From positions 1-46,298 of IMG/VR virus record IMGVR_UViG_3300023116_000082: a stretch of 46,298 nt of DNA; one strand, written 5' to 3'. Shown piece by piece: positions 45,641 through 46,298 of the stretch. This DNA is from a virus. Within the stretch, counting starts at the first letter, position 1, and each line of letters begins with the position of its first letter. The notes beneath the pieces were generated by a model. It was not told where the DNA came from and did no database searches. It was given only the letters and a program-made list of their open reading frames with translations. The position numbers and the translations under genes are program-made.

Positions 45641-45676
45641 CATTATAGGCACAGGCAGGGGCGGTCTGGGGTCGCC
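45641..45676 (-). promoter_or_regulatory. Promoter-like intergenic cassette, copy 3 (partial)
   Basis: This holds GACCCC, then CGCCCC and GTGCCTATAATG, with the same order and spacing as copies 1 and 2. It lacks the CTGTCCACC start and the CTTCAGTTCAAAC end. TATAAT is at 45642-45647. Confidence 0.6.
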
Positions 45677-45702
45677 TGTGTGCCAGTCTGCCAGGTGGTT
45701 TC

Positions 45703-45966
45703 CTAACGCCAGGCATTTCTGTTCACAAACTCGCCGGGAGTTTGCCTCATCGGGCGACAGGTAATGTTCTGCCAGGTATAACGTAAGATTGCACGTCGTG
45801 AGACATGCTTGAATGTGTATTCTTTCAGTGGAGAGTTAAACCAACGGACTGCAATCCTACCCCTGATAGGTGATACTTTGAGAGTCCAGATTGAGGCAGA
45901 ATCGTTACAGTTGAGAGTGAGCATGTAGTGAAGAAAAATGTTAGTTAACGTGGTGCCCGAAGGCAT
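45703..45966 (-). CDS. Small protein, 87 aa, possible KTSC-like fold
   Basis: After MPSGTTLTNIFLHYMLTLNC the stretch 'DSASIWTLKVSPIRGRIAVR', 'WFNSPLKEYTFKHVSRRAIL' has the order of KTSC-type domains: a strand, 'L.V.F....Y.Y..V....' and a final helix. The match is weak. The C-terminus is basic (RPMRQTPGEFVNRNAWR). The ATG at 45966 overlaps the stop of the ArdA-like gene as TGATG, favouring this start over the internal ATG at 45924. No other family is recognised. Confidence 0.55.
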   Translation of the reverse strand: MPSGTTLTNIFLHYMLTLNCNDSASIWTLKVSPIRGRIAVRWFNSPLKEYTFKHVSRRAILRYTWQNITCRPMRQTPGEFVNRNAWR

Positions 45967-46298
45967 CAGTTATCAGCAAAGATATGCCAGGGGCAGTAAG
46001 TGCCACCGTCAGAACATGCAGTGAAATCGTAATACAATGCGCTGTCCCAAGTTGCTTCCCAATCAACAACAATAGCGGAAGGAATATCTAGGCACATGGT
46101 GTTAGTGTAGAACTCCTCTGCAAAGTCAGAGGTTGATTGATAGCAACCCTGATAGCGTTCGTCACAGTTTTCGACGTAAGATACGCATCCTTGCTCTTCA
46201 ATCAAGGCATCAACTGCCTCGAATCCGATTGCTTCACCACAACGAACATATTCTTCGTAGTATGCAACGAAGTCGTCCTCATCGTGCTCGTCAATGAA
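45966..46298 (-). CDS. ardA: ArdA-like antirestriction protein, C-terminal part (runs off right edge)
   Basis: The frame is open to the window edge and gives the last 110 residues. They are highly acidic and follow the ArdA pattern: 'EAIGFEAVDALIEE' helix, 'YVENCDERYQGCYQSTSDFA' with the typical 'F.d.YqG.y.s..dFAee' core at residues 49-63, and 'DWEATWDSALYYDF' at 79-92, equivalent to 'id.ea.ardl...dy'. ArdA proteins mimic DNA and inhibit type I restriction enzymes. The N-terminus is outside the window. Starting at the internal TTG at 46205 would lose part of the fold and is not supported. The gene is coupled to the following one by TGATG. Confidence 0.82.
   Translation of the reverse strand, partial: FIDEHDEDDFVAYYEEYVRCGEAIGFEAVDALIEEQGCVSYVENCDERYQGCYQSTSDFAEEFYTNTMCLDIPSAIVVDWEATWDSALYYDFTACSDGGTYCPWHIFADN

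Noticed and set aside
1-46298. CRISPR arrays, insertion sequences, rRNA, integrase
   Set aside because: No regularly spaced identical repeats, transposase or integrase motifs, or RNA gene signatures were seen on either strand.

Overview
The window looks like the late structural module of a T4-like marine myovirus, most probably a cyanophage of picocyanobacteria (host assignment is inference). Evidence: recognisable gp25, gp6 and gp8 baseplate-wedge homologues in T4 order, a PAAR tail-tip protein, a DUF4815-type giant virion protein, a tail-fibre N-terminus of the type common in marine phages, and T4-type late promoters (NATAAATA or CTAAATA) in front of nearly every late transcription unit. 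All credible genes are on the minus strand, so the biology reads from the right edge to the left.

Right end (about 44.4-46.3 kb): a higher-GC strip of small accessory genes. It holds the C-terminal part of an ArdA-like antirestriction protein cut by the window edge, a possible KTSC-like protein, a Cys-rich 52-aa protein, a 'YETWN' small protein (DUF7249-type, number from memory), a 56-aa protein, a 66-aa protein and an unpaired HicA-like protein. Three of these genes follow copies of one short intergenic cassette ending in GTGCCTATAATG, which looks like a reused host-sigma-type promoter. A strong terminator (44395-44415) closes this block.

Middle (about 41.3-44.3 kb): a late promoter precedes a 441-aa protein of unknown function, a PAAR tip, two overlapping small genes and a very basic 47-aa protein. 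Then come a hairpin-containing leader and a 61-aa protein, and a further late promoter for gp25 and gp6.

Left and centre (1-39.6 kb): four giant virion proteins (3682, 2732, 2918 and 2302 aa) fill about 35 kb. Between them lie gp8 (681 aa, about twice T4 gp8), a 203-aa protein and a 66-aa linker gene. They share modules: GSGY-type beta repeats, a Cys-containing helical 'CxRDIG...GGN' module and 'EI.TYTG..G.TF.GV.RG' repeats. They also carry a YHYH-like domain, a predicted beta-helix and a DUF4815-like region. Several joints overlap by a few bases (TAATG, ATGA), suggesting translational coupling. After a coiled-coil 66-aa gene comes a terminator hairpin whose loop contains a late promoter. Two small proteins and the N-terminus of a tail fibre, cut by the left edge, complete the window.

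The genes together most likely build the baseplate, its tip and peripheral fibres or adhesins. The right-hand strip probably acts early against host restriction and host functions. No rRNA, tRNA, CRISPR, integrase or insertion sequence was seen.
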